Shown here in pieces: positions 23,748 to 31,772 of a stretch of 37,854 nucleotides of DNA. Below the pieces are notes generated by a model that saw only the letters and a program-made list of their open reading frames with translations, did not search any database and was not told the DNA's origin. The number at the start of each line of letters is the position of its first letter. Positions within the stretch are counted from its first letter, which is position 1. The stretch spans positions 28,853 through 66,706 of the forward strand of contig DJOI01000024.1 in assembly GCA_002439605.1 (NCBI GenBank), given 5' to 3'. The stretch is from Candidatus Segatella mututuai (GTDB lineage: Bacteria; Bacteroidota; Bacteroidia; Bacteroidales; Bacteroidaceae). A program made the position numbers and the translations under genes.

Positions 23748-24785
23748 ATGAGTAAGCTTATAAAACCAATCGGTTACGAGGCGTTGTTGGATATGCGTCA
23801 GACCGAGATGGGCATCAAGTTGATAAAAGAGTTCTTCCAACAGAACTTGGCCACAGAGTTGCGTCTTCGTCGTGTGACAGCGCCGCTCTTTGTATTGAAA
23901 GGTTTAGGCATCAATGATGACCTAAATGGCGTGGAGCGTCCTGTGACTTTTCCCATCAAGGATTTGGGTGACGCCCAGGCTGAGGTGGTGCATTCGTTGG
24001 CGAAGTGGAAGCGCCTTACCTTGGCAGAATATGAGGTGGAATCAGGCTATGGTGTGTATACCGACATGAATGCCATTCGTGCGGACGAAGAGTTGGACAA
24101 CCTGCATTCGCTGTATGTGGATCAGTGGGATTGGGAGGCTGTGATAGAGAGGAAAGATCGTACCTTGGCTTTCCTCCGCGATGTGGTGCGTCGCATCTAC
24201 GCTGCCATTCTTCGTACGGAGTATCTCACCTGTGAGCATTATCCGCAGATCAAGCCTTTCCTGCCCAAGGAGATTCACTTCGTCCATGCCCAGAAGCTAT
24301 TGGATATGTATCCTGACAAGACTCCAAAGGAGCGTGAGGATACCATCTGCGAGAAGTATGGTGCCGTGTTCGTAGAGGGCATCGGCTGCAAGTTGAGCGA
24401 CGGAAAGAAGCATGACGGCCGGGCTCCCGACTATGATGACTGGAGCACAGTGGCAGAGAATGGACAGCCTGGGCTCAATGGTGATATTCTCATCTGGTAT
24501 CCGGTGCTTGGCAGGAGCTTTGAATTGAGTTCCATGGGCATTCGTGTGGACGAGGAGAGCTTGTTGCGCCAGTTGAAGTTGGAGGGTAAGGAAGATCGCG
24601 AGAAGCTTTATTTCCATCAGCAGCTGCTTGGTGGAAAGTTGCCGTTAAGTATCGGTGGCGGCATCGGTCAGAGCCGTCTTTGCATGGTATTGTTGCATAA
24701 AGCCCATATTGGTGAGATTCAGGCGAGCATTTGGCCAGAGGAAATGCGGACGGAATGTGAAAAAGCTGGTATGACGTTGATTTGA
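23748..24785 (+). CDS. asnA: Aspartate--ammonia ligase (asparagine synthetase A)
   Basis: A 345-residue cytosolic enzyme that makes asparagine from aspartate, ammonia and ATP via aspartyl-AMP. It has the class II tRNA-synthetase fold. AsnA motifs are present from start to end: LRLRRVTAPLFV, VTFPIKDL, VVHSLAKWKR, YGVYTDMNAIRADE and YVDQWDWE, then EIHFVHAQ, WYPVLGRSFELSSMGIRVD and GGGIGQSRLCMVLL (class II motif 3 arginine). Length matches E. coli AsnA closely. It is a single-gene unit with its own promoter. Its stop codon is four bases from that of convergent dnaX, with no terminator between. Confidence 0.97.
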   Translation: MSKLIKPIGYEALLDMRQTEMGIKLIKEFFQQNLATELRLRRVTAPLFVLKGLGINDDLNGVERPVTFPIKDLGDAQAEVVHSLAKWKRLTLAEYEVESGYGVYTDMNAIRADEELDNLHSLYVDQWDWEAVIERKDRTLAFLRDVVRRIYAAILRTEYLTCEHYPQIKPFLPKEIHFVHAQKLLDMYPDKTPKEREDTICEKYGAVFVEGIGCKLSDGKKHDGRAPDYDDWSTVAENGQPGLNGDILIWYPVLGRSFELSSMGIRVDEESLLRQLKLEGKEDREKLYFHQQLLGGKLPLSIGGGIGQSRLCMVLLHKAHIGEIQASIWPEEMRTECEKAGMTLI

Positions 24786-24789
24786 ACAA

Positions 24790-26619
24790 TCATGTCATAA
24801 CCAGTTTTAAAGTATTGCATAGCTTGTCTAAGGCGGGGTTTGCCTTGCGCATGTTCTCCAGCACCTCTCTCTTGTTGAGTATCTTCTTGACTTCCTCCTT
24901 GCGTGAAAGTCGGTAGGTGATGTTGATGTTGATGTTGTGCAACCCCAGCACCAAAGTGTTTCTTATTCTGTTTTTTATATTTTGCATCTCGTCGAGCAAG
25001 AGTTGGTTGTCGGCGACGATTTCGATGTTGGGGCATTGGATCATCTTGGGTCTTATGGCCTGCATTCGGTGCGACAGTCCGATAAGTTCTTTGTTGTTTT
25101 GTGCCATTCGCACGCACATGCCTGTCCATTGGTACAGCAAGGCCTCCTCGTTGAATTCGCGTTGCTCGGCGGTGTCGGTTTCTTTTATTGCTTTTTCGTC
25201 GGCGGTAGGGTTCTTCCGCTGTTTTTCCAGCTCCATGTTTTTTTTCAGGTTGCTGAAAGTCATGCCGATGCTTCCCAATTTGACGGCACTTTTGGTTGTC
25301 GACTTTGTTGGTTGTGTATGGCTGGCGGGCTCTGTGCCCGCAGTGCCTTTTGAAGTGCCAAGTGACTGGACGACGGCAGTTTTGTTGTCTTTGTTCTCCT
25401 TGCGGTTGCCGTTAAGCCCAGCACCTGCACCCTGAATAGCAGGCTTCAGCTGGGCTGCGATTTTCTGAAACAGGGATTTTAATCTATTGGGCGTACGCCC
25501 CGCGCCTGGTATGTCTTTGTCGTCGGGCTGGGTTATCTGCCCGATTTCTATCAACGTGAGCTCGACCAGCAGGCGCTTGTTGGAACTTTGCCGGTAGTTG
25601 ATGTCGCATTTGTTGGTTATTTGTAGTGCCTTGTATAGGAAAGGTGTGGGTGCTTTCTGTGCCTGTTGCTGATATTTGGCTTTCTGTGCCTCGCTAGTTT
25701 CCAGCAGTGGCAGGGTCTTTGCATCTTTTGCCATCAGTACATTGCGCACATGTCGTGCCAGGCCTTGTATCATGTTGCCGCCGTCGAACCCTTTGTCCAG
25801 GATGCCGTTCAGCAGGAGCATCATTTCGGAGACCTTATTTTCCAAGGCGCAGTCTATCAACTTGAAGTAGTTGTCGCTGTCGAGTACGTTCAAGTCTTCA
25901 GTCACCTTCTTGTAGGTGAGGTTGCCTTGGCAGAAGCTGACGGCTTGGTCGAAGATGGACAAGGCATCGCGCATACCTCCGTCTGCCTTTTCGGCTATCA
26001 CGGCAAGAGCCTGCTCCTCATAGCTGATGCCTTCTTTCCCTGCCACCATCTTGAGGTGGTTGATAGTATTGGGTATGGTCATTCGCTCGAAGTCGTAAAT
26101 CTGGCATCGGCTCAGGATGGTAGGCAGAATCTTGTGCTTCTCGGTGGTGGCGAGGATGAAGATAACATGCGAAGGTGGCTCTTCCAAAGTTTTGAGGAAG
26201 GCATTGAAGGCGGCTGAGCTGAGCATGTGAACCTCATCGATGATGAAAACCTTGTACTTGCCGATCTGTGGCGGTATGCGAGTTTTCTCCATTAACTCCT
26301 TGATGTGGTCTACGCCGTTGTTGCTGGCAGCGTCCAGCTCGAAGATGTTGTATGAACGCTGCTCGTTGAACGCCTTGCAGCTCTCGCACTCGTTGCATGC
26401 CTCTCCATCTTCCGATGGATGCTCGCAGTTGATGGCCTTGGCAAAGATGCGCGCACAGGTGGTCTTTCCAACGCCTCTCGGACCACAGAACAGATAAGCG
26501 TGGGCAAGCTTACCGTTCTTCACGGCGTTCTTGAGCGTTGTGGTCAGAGCACTCTGTCCTACAACCGAATCGAAGGTCATCGGACGGTACTTTCTTGCAG
26601 AAACAATATATTCTTCCAT
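24790..26619 (-). CDS. dnaX: DNA polymerase III subunit tau/gamma (clamp-loader ATPase)
   Basis: A 609-residue AAA+ clamp-loader subunit that opens and loads the beta clamp. Walker A is GPRGVGKT (46-53). The zinc site is C65, C75, C78 and C81. Walker B is FIIDEVHML (about 130), and the LSRC arginine-finger motif is present. The collar domain (about 230-365) ends LLVELTLIEIGQ. A low-complexity linker (about 370-460) leads to a tau-specific C-terminal region. An A8 run in the coding strand (25245-25238, codons 459-461, AAA AAA AAC) precedes the tail. Loss of one A leads to a stop after 17 changed residues, giving a protein of about 477 residues. The gene diverges from the division gene through superimposed promoters. 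Confidence 0.96.
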   Translation of the reverse strand: MEEYIVSARKYRPMTFDSVVGQSALTTTLKNAVKNGKLAHAYLFCGPRGVGKTTCARIFAKAINCEHPSEDGEACNECESCKAFNEQRSYNIFELDAASNNGVDHIKELMEKTRIPPQIGKYKVFIIDEVHMLSSAAFNAFLKTLEEPPSHVIFILATTEKHKILPTILSRCQIYDFERMTIPNTINHLKMVAGKEGISYEEQALAVIAEKADGGMRDALSIFDQAVSFCQGNLTYKKVTEDLNVLDSDNYFKLIDCALENKVSEMMLLLNGILDKGFDGGNMIQGLARHVRNVLMAKDAKTLPLLETSEAQKAKYQQQAQKAPTPFLYKALQITNKCDINYRQSSNKRLLVELTLIEIGQITQPDDKDIPGAGRTPNRLKSLFQKIAAQLKPAIQGAGAGLNGNRKENKDNKTAVVQSLGTSKGTAGTEPASHTQPTKSTTKSAVKLGSIGMTFSNLKKNMELEKQRKNPTADEKAIKETDTAEQREFNEEALLYQWTGMCVRMAQNNKELIGLSHRMQAIRPKMIQCPNIEIVADNQLLLDEMQNIKNRIRNTLVLGLHNININITYRLSRKEEVKKILNKREVLENMRKANPALDKLCNTLKLVMT

Positions 26620-26639
26620 TATTTTTTCTTAAATGATGA

Positions 26640-26673
26640 TGCAAAGATAACAAAAAAATATTATCTTTGCAAA
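26640..26673. promoter_or_regulatory. Superimposed divergent promoters of dnaX and the DivIC-like gene
   Basis: TGCAAAGATAA (26640-26650) and TTATCTTTGCA (26661-26671) are perfect inverted repeats. On the minus strand TATCTTTG (26649-26642) with TTTG 20 bases upstream (26673-26670) is a full promoter for dnaX. On the plus strand TATCTTTG (26662-26669) is the -7 box for the division gene, with only a weak -33 side. The two polymerase footprints would overlap almost completely. Confidence 0.65.
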
Positions 26674-26688
26674 CAAATTCTTAAATTA

Positions 26689-27033
26689 ATGAGCAGAAGA
26701 TTAGGTGTGATATGGAATTATCTATCTCATTATAAGTATCTTATAGTGATTGTGGTAGGTGTGATGGTGGTCGGTTTTGTCGATGACAACAGCGTTATGC
26801 AGCATATAAGATATAAAGTTCAGATTCGTAATCTGCAATTGGAGATAGAGAAGTACACGGCTCGTTATCAGAACGACACCAAGCAGTGGAGAGAGATGAA
26901 TCATGGCGGCAGGGCTTACGAGAAGATAGCCCGTGAGCGTTATTTCATGAAGGCTGATGATGAGGATATTTTTGTGCTGAGTACAGATTTACCGAATAAT
27001 GACAACGAACAAGACGATGAAGCAACTGAATAA
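26689..27033 (+). CDS. DivIC/FtsB-like septum formation protein
   Basis: A 114-residue bitopic membrane protein. It has a short basic N-terminus, one membrane helix (about 17-33, LIVIVVGVMVVGFV), a periplasmic coiled coil (about 40-68, VQIRNLQLEIEKYTARY) and the family end motif RAYEKIARERYFMKADDEDIFVL. FtsB/DivIC proteins form the FtsQ-FtsB-FtsL type divisome complex. The ATG at 26689 is chosen because it starts the family-like MSRRLGVIWNYL and sits about 13 bases after the predicted transcript start; a much longer frame from 26419 would run back into dnaX. The next gene overlaps its 3' end by 35 bases. Confidence 0.9.
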   Translation: MSRRLGVIWNYLSHYKYLIVIVVGVMVVGFVDDNSVMQHIRYKVQIRNLQLEIEKYTARYQNDTKQWREMNHGGRAYEKIARERYFMKADDEDIFVLSTDLPNNDNEQDDEATE

Positions 27034-27445
27034 GATACAAGCATTTATTTTTATTTTGGGAGGCGTGCTGATGGTGGTGGGCGCAGGCTGTTTCGCCTTC
27101 GGATTTATGATTTGCCCCAGAATGGTTCTCTATACCAGTTGGCTTTTCCTTTTGGGGACGGTGGCGTTTAGCGTGGTGCAGTCGATGCAGCTCTATGAGG
27201 GTTCCTCGGTGGTGATTCATCGCCTGAAACGCATCCAGGCGTTGGCAGACATCTTCTTTGTTCTGTCGGGCATATCTATGGTGGATACTGTTTATGCGTT
27301 CGCCCGCAACTGGTTTTCCAACTATGAAACTTACATTACCTATTTTTATAACAAATGGGTCGTGTTCCTATTGGTGGCTGCTCTTGTAGAGCTGTATACT
27401 ACACACCGCATTTCGCATGAATTGAAAAAGGAAGAATGCAAATAA
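26999..27445 (+). CDS. Small polytopic membrane protein, unknown function
   Basis: A 148-residue protein with four predicted membrane helices at about 12-37, 43-61, 83-100 and 119-133, and a lysine-rich C-terminus (HELKKEECK). I do not recognise a named family. It overlaps the DivIC-like gene by 35 bases in another frame if the ATG at 26999 is used; an ATG at 27017 would shorten it by six residues and still overlap. The overlap suggests translational coupling and a possible role at the cell envelope, which is inference from position only. Confidence 0.8.
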   Translation: MTTNKTMKQLNKIQAFIFILGGVLMVVGAGCFAFGFMICPRMVLYTSWLFLLGTVAFSVVQSMQLYEGSSVVIHRLKRIQALADIFFVLSGISMVDTVYAFARNWFSNYETYITYFYNKWVVFLLVAALVELYTTHRISHELKKEECK

Positions 27446-27511
27446 AATCTAAATACTTGCAATATTCAATTAAATAGCATAAATTTATTTCCGTACTTCA
27501 ATATTACATTG

Positions 27512-27519
27512 TACTTTTG
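27512..27519 (+). promoter_or_regulatory. Possible -7 box for the DUF4369 gene
   Basis: TACTTTTG matches TAnnTTTG, 23 bases before the ATG at 27543. No clear TTTG lies at the -33 position, so the gene may also be read from upstream. Confidence 0.45.
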
Positions 27520-27542
27520 TTAGCCGAAATAGAGAACAGCTT

Positions 27543-28346
27543 ATGAACAAGATATTTTACGCATTTATTTCGCTATTGGCGTTGGCATCGTGTGCCAACA
27601 GTTATGATATTACAGGTACGTCCAACGTGAGTACGCTGGACGGAAGAATGCTTTACCTTAAGATATTGAAAGACGCAGAATTCAAAAGCGTGGATTCCTG
27701 TGACGTGGTGCATGGGCAGTTCCATTTTAGCGGTACGCTCGATTCCGTGAGGATGGCCAACATCTTCATGGACGACGAGCCTGTGTTGCCCCTTGTCTTG
27801 GAAAGTGGAAATATCTCGGTGAAGCTCGACGACACGCAGCAGGTGGTAAGCGGAAGTCCACTCAATGACAAGTTGTTCGGATTCTTCAAGAAATACCAGC
27901 AGTTGCAGAACCAGCAGCGCGAACTTGTTCATAAGCACGATCAGGCCATTATGAACGGAAGCGACATGAATGTCGTGACCCGCCGTTTGGCAGGCGAGGC
28001 CAATCGTCTGGCAGAGCAGGAAGACAAGTTGGTGACAAGCTTTGTGACCGACAACTTCGACAACGTGCTGGGTGCAGGTGTGTTCTTTCTCGTCACCATG
28101 GGCAACCAGTATCCCATGCTTACCCCATGGATAGAGGATATCATGAGCAAGGCTACCGATCATTTCAAAAACGATTCTTATGTGAAGGATTATTATCAGA
28201 AGGCCCAGGAGAACGAGCAGATAATGAATGGAACCCGTGATGGGCAGGCAGGCGCTCCTTCCATGGCAGGGCAACCTTTGCCTGAGGCGGCTCCTGCGCC
28301 AACACCCAACGACTTGGCGCGTCCTGCAATTCCTGAGAAAAGATAA
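27543..28346 (+). CDS. DUF4369 lipoprotein
   Basis: A 267-residue lipoprotein with signal peptide MNKIFYAFISLLALASC (lipidated Cys17). The N-terminal DUF4369 domain (about 22-115) reads DITGTSNVSTLDGRMLYLK and FHFSGTLDSVRMANIFMDDEPVLPLVLESG. In Bacteroidota this domain usually precedes a thioredoxin/AhpC-TSA domain. Here that domain is missing, and an alpha-helical charged region (about 110-215) and a proline/alanine-rich tail (PLPEAAPAPTPN) follow instead. It is therefore a non-enzymatic variant of unknown function at the periplasmic face. It is 11 bases ahead of the dihydroorotase gene. Confidence 0.85.
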   Translation: MNKIFYAFISLLALASCANSYDITGTSNVSTLDGRMLYLKILKDAEFKSVDSCDVVHGQFHFSGTLDSVRMANIFMDDEPVLPLVLESGNISVKLDDTQQVVSGSPLNDKLFGFFKKYQQLQNQQRELVHKHDQAIMNGSDMNVVTRRLAGEANRLAEQEDKLVTSFVTDNFDNVLGAGVFFLVTMGNQYPMLTPWIEDIMSKATDHFKNDSYVKDYYQKAQENEQIMNGTRDGQAGAPSMAGQPLPEAAPAPTPNDLARPAIPEKR

Positions 28347-28357
28347 CGAGCACAGGC

Positions 28358-29689
28358 ATGAAGACATTGATGAAAGACGGAATCATCGTCAACGAGGGAA
28401 AAGCATTCCGAGGTCACCTCGTTGTCGATGGGGAGCAGATAACTCATATATATAGTGGTGAGGAAGCACCTCGTGGCAGTTTCGACAAGACAGTCAATGC
28501 CGCGGGGTGTTTTGTTATGCCGGGAGTGATAGACGAACATGTGCATTTCCGTGAGCCAGGGCTTATCGGCAAGGCCGACATAGAGAGCGAGAGCAGGGCG
28601 GCGGCCTTTGGGGGTGTCACTTCTTATTTTGACATGCCTAACACGGTGCCCCAGACGACAACGCTCGATGCCTTGGCGGACAAGATGGCATTGGGAGAAC
28701 GGAAGAGCCATGTCAACTATGCTTTCTTCTATGGTGCTACCAACGATAACGTGGAGAGTTTCTCCCTGCTGGATCGTCATCGCATACCAGGCATCAAGCT
28801 CTTCATGGGTTCAAGCACGGGAAACATGCTTGTGGATAGGGCAGAATCGTTGCGCAGGATATTCCATGCGGCCAAGGAACTCGACTTGCCTTTGATGGCT
28901 CATTGTGAGGACACAGCTATCATCGACAGCAATATGGCTGCCTGCAAAAGGTTGTATGGAGACGATCCTTCCGTAGAGTTTCATCCGCGGATACGCAGTG
29001 AGGCTGCATGCTACGAGAGCAGCAGGCTGGCTGTGGCATTGGCTCGTGAGTTTGGCACTCGCCTGCATATAGCCCATGTCTCGACAGGGCGCGAGTTGGA
29101 CTTGCTTGCTTCCTGTTCTTCGGTGACGGGTGAGGCAGTGATAGCCCACTTGTTTTTCACCGAAGCCGATTACGCCACTAAGAAGGCACTCATCAAGTGC
29201 AATCCTGCCATTAAGACTCTGGCCGACCGAACGGCTTTGCGCAAGGCTCTGGCGGACGGCAGGATAGCCACCATAGGAACTGACCATGCTCCACACGAAT
29301 GGAAAGACAAGCAGGGTGGTTGCGCCAAGGCTGCGTCAGGCATGCCGATGGTTCAGTTCTCTTTGGTGACTATGCTTGAGTTGGTGGACGAAGGCGTGCT
29401 GAGCATCGAGAGGATGGTGGAGCTGATGGCCCATCAGCCTGCACGGCTGTTTGGGGTGCGGCATCGTGGTTTTCTGCGCGAGGGGTATCAGGCCGACATC
29501 GTTGTCGTTCGTCCCCATGAACCCTGGACGCTGACTCGCGACTTGATTCAAAGCAAATGCAAGTGGAGCCCGATGGAGGGACATGTTTTCGATTGGAGAG
29601 TGGAGCAGACATATTGCAATGGGCGGTTGATTTATGACAGGGGAGCGTTTGACGCCTCCAGCAAGGGGCAGCCCATACGTTTTAGATGA
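28358..29689 (+). CDS. pyrC: Dihydroorotase (type I)
   Basis: A 443-residue amidohydrolase that closes carbamoyl-aspartate to dihydroorotate in pyrimidine synthesis. The metal motif is DEHVHFREPG (H61, H63; R65 binds substrate). The substrate motif is MPNTVP. The K in PGIKLFMGSSTG is at the position of the carboxylated bridging lysine in some amidohydrolases. HCED and LHIAHVST supply further histidines, and IGTDHAPHE the catalytic Asp. It ends with the usual C-terminal beta-sandwich segment (YQADIVVVRPHEPW). All catalytic residues are present. The stop codon overlaps a possible ATG of the next frame (ATGA, 29686-29689). Confidence 0.95.
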   Translation: MKTLMKDGIIVNEGKAFRGHLVVDGEQITHIYSGEEAPRGSFDKTVNAAGCFVMPGVIDEHVHFREPGLIGKADIESESRAAAFGGVTSYFDMPNTVPQTTTLDALADKMALGERKSHVNYAFFYGATNDNVESFSLLDRHRIPGIKLFMGSSTGNMLVDRAESLRRIFHAAKELDLPLMAHCEDTAIIDSNMAACKRLYGDDPSVEFHPRIRSEAACYESSRLAVALAREFGTRLHIAHVSTGRELDLLASCSSVTGEAVIAHLFFTEADYATKKALIKCNPAIKTLADRTALRKALADGRIATIGTDHAPHEWKDKQGGCAKAASGMPMVQFSLVTMLELVDEGVLSIERMVELMAHQPARLFGVRHRGFLREGYQADIVVVRPHEPWTLTRDLIQSKCKWSPMEGHVFDWRVEQTYCNGRLIYDRGAFDASSKGQPIRFR

Positions 29690-29727
29690 CACATGACAGT
29701 CTATGGAGGTCGAATAGGAAAATTCTC

Positions 29728-30573
29728 ATGATAAAGAAGGTATTGACTTACGATGTCGGGGAAGTTGCTCCGTATATCAACTGGCTTTATTTTTATCATG
29801 CCTGGGGCATGAGCGGCAAGCCTGCGGTGGAAAAACGGCAGCTCAGGGATGAGGCTTCTGCCATGATACAGTCGTGGGAGGGGCATTGTCGCACCCGTGC
29901 CATCTTTTCCCTTTTCGCTGCTAATGCCGACATGGATGACCTGTTGCTCTACCTCGACGATACCCCACAGGGCAGTTATGTCCGCATCCCCATGCTTCGG
30001 CAGCAGCATGTTGTGGCAGAAGGAAATCCCAATCTTTGTCTTGCCGATTTTGTGCGCCCGCTTTCTGGAGGCGTGCGTGATGCGGTGGGCTTGTTTTGCG
30101 CCTCAGTGGATGGCGGGGTTTGGGAGGCTTATAGGGGTGACGATTATCAGTCGATGATGGCTCAGGTGTTGAGCGACCGGCTTGCCGAGGCCACTGTTGA
30201 GAAGATGCACGAAGAGGTACGCCGTCGACTCTGGGGCTATGCTCCCGACGAGCGTCTCTCTATGGAGCAGCTGCACCGTGAGGAATACCAGGGCATACGC
30301 CCGGCTGTGGGTTATCCCTCGTTGCCTGATGTGAGCGTGAATTTTGAGCTTGATCGGTTGCTCGGCATGTCGCGGATAGGCATCCGGCTCACTGAGAGCG
30401 GCATGATGATGCCCCATTCTAGCGTGTCAGGGCTGATGTTCGCCCATCCGCGAGCTCGTTATTTCGACCTGGGCAAGATAGACGAAGAGCAGTTGTGCGA
30501 CTACGCCAGGAGGCGTGGTATACGCGTGGAATTGATGCGTCGTTATTTACAGAGTAGTTTGATAAAGAAATGA
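29728..30573 (+). CDS. Stand-alone methionine synthase activation-domain protein (MetH reactivation subunit)
   Basis: A 281-residue protein that matches only the C-terminal AdoMet-binding activation domain of B12-dependent methionine synthase (PF02965). Matching blocks in order are YINWLYFYHAWGMSGK, RAIFSLFAAN, LRQQHVV..LCLADFV, DRLAEATVEKMHEEVRRRLWGYAPDE, EYQGIRPAVGYPSLP, LTESGMMMPHSSVSGLMFAHP and DYARRRG. In MetH this domain supplies AdoMet and accepts flavodoxin electrons to repair oxidised cob(II)alamin. The AdoMet-binding R-x-A-x-G-Y of RPAVGYP is kept. An N (YINW) stands where E. coli MetH has D (YIDW). ATG 29728 (MIKKVLTYD) is preferred; an ATG at 29686 would overlap the pyrC stop. No homocysteine, folate or B12 domain is encoded here. 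It overlaps the next gene by ATGA. Confidence 0.9.
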   Translation: MIKKVLTYDVGEVAPYINWLYFYHAWGMSGKPAVEKRQLRDEASAMIQSWEGHCRTRAIFSLFAANADMDDLLLYLDDTPQGSYVRIPMLRQQHVVAEGNPNLCLADFVRPLSGGVRDAVGLFCASVDGGVWEAYRGDDYQSMMAQVLSDRLAEATVEKMHEEVRRRLWGYAPDERLSMEQLHREEYQGIRPAVGYPSLPDVSVNFELDRLLGMSRIGIRLTESGMMMPHSSVSGLMFAHPRARYFDLGKIDEEQLCDYARRRGIRVELMRRYLQSSLIKK

Positions 30574-31754
30574 TAGCACGTATATATATATGGATTCTGT
30601 TGGGCACCATCTTGCCCTATCTGTGGTGCTTCTGCCACGATTTTTGCAGCCGCGGCTTGGCAAGGCGCTTGCTGTGTTGGTTGCCGGCATGTGTGGTGAT
30701 AGGCTATAGCGGCTATTTGGCTTTGCAGCCCGATTTCGTGCCCGCCCATCCGGTGCTTGTCGACGTATGGTTTGTTGTCATGGCGTTGTTTGCTGTGCCC
30801 GTCTTTGTATATGCCCTGTTTAGCTTTCTGGGCTGGTGTGTGATGAAGTGGTGCAAGGGGTGTCGCAACTGGGGCAAACTCTTGGGTGTTATCTTGGGAT
30901 TTCTCTCCATAGTCGTGTTTGTCTACGGCTTTACCTATGGCTTCCGCAAGCTGGAGGTGAAACGCATCACAGTGGAAGTGCCTCAGCTTCCAGCCAGCTT
31001 CGACGGCTATCGCATCGTTCTTTTCAGCGATCTCCATTTAGGGTCGTATTATGGTTGGCGCAGCGACCTGCCCCAGCGCGATGTCGACAGCATCAACGCC
31101 CAGCATCCCGACATGATATGTTTTACGGGCGACATCCAGAACACCCGTCCTGCAGAGATTCTTCCTTATCTTAGGGCACTTTCCTCTCTGCGTGCCAGAG
31201 ATGGTGTCTACAGCGTACTGGGCAACCATGATTACAGTTACTATGTGGATGCCGACTCGATCGCCAGCCTGAGGCAGGAGGCGGAGACCCGCCAGTTGGA
31301 ATGGCAGATGGGCTGGCATTTGCTTTGCAACGAGCACGCCGTGGTGCATCGGGGCGCAGATTCCATCTTTGTCGCAGGTACGGAGAACTTTAAGGACCCC
31401 ACGCATTCCAATGTGGAAAAGGCTCTCGATGGCATACGCTCGGGCAACTTCGTGCTCATGCTCCAGCACATACCCACGCAGTGGAAGGACATGGTACCTT
31501 CTCGCATCAACGAGGTGTATGGAGGCAAAGGTGTACAGCTGGTGGCACCACAGCTCACCCTGAGCGGCCATACCCATGCTGGGCAGGTTTCGGTGTTGGG
31601 CTTGCGGCCCACGATGTTTGCCCCCTACGACTATGGTCTCTATGAGCGCGAGGACTGTCAGCTATTTACTACCGCAGGCTTAGGAGGCGTGGTTCCCATA
31701 CGTGTTGGCTCCACGGCAGAGATAGTGGTTGTCACGCTGAAGAGAAAATATTAA
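30570..31754 (+). CDS. Membrane-anchored metallophosphoesterase
   Basis: A 394-residue protein. Four N-terminal membrane helices (about 4-22, 36-52, 62-92 and 103-124) are followed by a calcineurin-like phosphoesterase domain (about 130-394). All metal motifs are present: FSDLHLG (D154, H156), FTGDIQN, LGNHDYS, MLQHIP and LSGHTHAGQ. The layout resembles YkuE-type enzymes and the LpxG-type UDP-diacylglucosamine hydrolases, but the substrate is not determinable from sequence. The start ATG lies in an ATGA overlap with the preceding stop, indicating coupled translation. The neighbouring acyltransferase gene suggests an envelope lipid substrate, which is inference. Confidence 0.9.
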   Translation: MIARIYIWILLGTILPYLWCFCHDFCSRGLARRLLCWLPACVVIGYSGYLALQPDFVPAHPVLVDVWFVVMALFAVPVFVYALFSFLGWCVMKWCKGCRNWGKLLGVILGFLSIVVFVYGFTYGFRKLEVKRITVEVPQLPASFDGYRIVLFSDLHLGSYYGWRSDLPQRDVDSINAQHPDMICFTGDIQNTRPAEILPYLRALSSLRARDGVYSVLGNHDYSYYVDADSIASLRQEAETRQLEWQMGWHLLCNEHAVVHRGADSIFVAGTENFKDPTHSNVEKALDGIRSGNFVLMLQHIPTQWKDMVPSRINEVYGGKGVQLVAPQLTLSGHTHAGQVSVLGLRPTMFAPYDYGLYEREDCQLFTTAGLGGVVPIRVGSTAEIVVVTLKRKY

Positions 31755-31772
31755 CGAAAAAACTGAATAGCT

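Noticed and set aside
24719..25129. Alternative -1 frame product of dnaX
   Set aside because: The frame is open for more than 130 codons, but its translation is low-complexity Q/H/R-rich sequence that reads past dnaX into asnA antisense, with no domain.
26419..26688. N-terminal extension of the DivIC-like protein
   Set aside because: It would run antisense through the start of dnaX and through the promoters; the family N-terminus is at 26689.
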